A DNA stretch of 5,321 bases from Spirochaetales bacterium Spiro_01. GTDB taxonomy: Bacteria > Spirochaetota > Spirochaetia > Sphaerochaetales > Sphaerochaetaceae. A program made the position numbers and the translations under genes. The notes under the pieces are model-generated. The model was not told where the DNA came from, did no database searches, and worked only from the letters and a program-made list of their open reading frames with translations. Positions 5,215 to 5,321 of this stretch are shown in pieces. Position 1 is the stretch's first letter; every line of letters begins with the position of its first letter. The stretch spans positions 1-5,321 of the forward strand of contig LVBC01000117.1 in the NCBI GenBank assembly GCA_001604265.1, given 5' to 3'.

Positions 5215-5321
5215 TGCAGTATGCATAGCAGAACAGGGTTTCGGGCTTTTCATCCTGGCCAACATAACAGTCGACAAGAAGCTAAGGGAGGGATCGCTGA
5301 TGGAGATAACGACAGATTTCT
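5168..5321 (+). CDS. Hypothetical protein, N-terminal fragment (runs off right edge)
   Basis: A plus-strand frame is open from the ATG at 5168 to the window edge (51 codons): MYYRGSLFWE, then CNSGDNAVCIAEQGFGLFIL and ANITVDKKLREGSLMEITTDF. It has the alternating hydrophobic pattern of beta strands and the same codon habits as its neighbours (AGG, GGA, CTG, AAG), so it is probably coding. I cannot name the family. The stretch GDNAVCIAEQGFGLFILAN faintly recalls the first strands of PP2C-like phosphatases, but the expected catalytic aspartate is not there. The start is uncertain. The ATG at 5168 has a poorly spaced GGGA. The in-frame ATG at 5300 has a well-placed AGGGAGGG. A third option is ATG 5128 in another frame, with good GGGAG, joined across the T6 run at 5155-5160. 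It is divergent to the reductase gene. Confidence 0.5.
   Translation, partial: MYYRGSLFWECNSGDNAVCIAEQGFGLFILANITVDKKLREGSLMEITTDF
5182..5238. repeat. Nested inverted repeats at the start of the right-hand gene
   Basis: CCCTGTTCTG (5184-5193) and CAGAACAGGG (5229-5238) form a perfect 10-bp inverted repeat with a 35-bp spacer. Inside the spacer is ATGCA-GTA-TGCAT (5214-5226). CTCCC (5182-5186) and GGGAG (5193-5197) form a competing shorter hairpin. They could be an operator or leader RNA structure, or a by-product of coding sequence. Confidence 0.4.

Overview
The window holds a compact minus-strand operon for a PhnCDE-type ABC importer (phosphonate, phosphite or related organophosphorus anion), with an aldo/keto reductase gene upstream of it and two genes cut by the window edges. 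In transcription order (right to left) the operon is phnC (ATPase), phnE1 and phnE2 (two different permeases), phnD (periplasmic binding protein) and the start of a metallo-beta-lactamase-fold hydrolase that runs off the left edge. Gaps between the transporter genes are 6 bp, a 1-bp TAATG overlap and 36 bp, so they are almost certainly co-transcribed. Each has a good ribosome binding site, with the strongest ones before phnE2 and phnD.

The organism looks like a bacterium with a cell envelope of the Gram-negative kind. PhnD has a Sec signal peptide ending LSLFAQG and no lipobox cysteine, as expected for a periplasmic rather than lipid-anchored binding protein. The FAQGATEA-like junction, the moderately GC-rich genes and AT-rich gaps recall free-living or gut Spirochaetota (Sphaerochaeta-like), but this is an impression from sequence style, not a demonstrated placement. 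TGA ends the aldo/keto reductase and TAA/TAG end the others, so the standard code fits.

Layout: 1-447, N-terminal 149 residues of the MBL-fold protein (minus). 448-518, an intercistronic segment with a 13-bp GNRA-capped hairpin and a 12-codon mini-ORF. 519-1505, phnD. 1542-2354, phnE2. 2354-3151, phnE1. 3158-3973, phnC. 3974-4104, an AT-rich promoter region. 4105-5103, the aldo/keto reductase (minus). 5104-5167, a divergent region with overlapping inverted repeats. 5168-5321, the probable start of a rightward gene of unknown function, possibly beginning at 5128 in another frame across a T6 run.

How it works together: PhnD would capture the ligand in the periplasm, PhnE1 and PhnE2 would form a heterodimeric channel, and a PhnC dimer would power import. 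The MBL-fold protein may process an imported compound or an intermediate, but its substrate cannot be read from sequence. No C-P lyase or phosphonatase gene lies in the window, so phosphonate catabolism is not shown. The points most worth a second look are the stable hairpin between phnD and the hydrolase gene, the calcium-loop-like motif in PhnD, and the repeat-rich divergent region at the right end.
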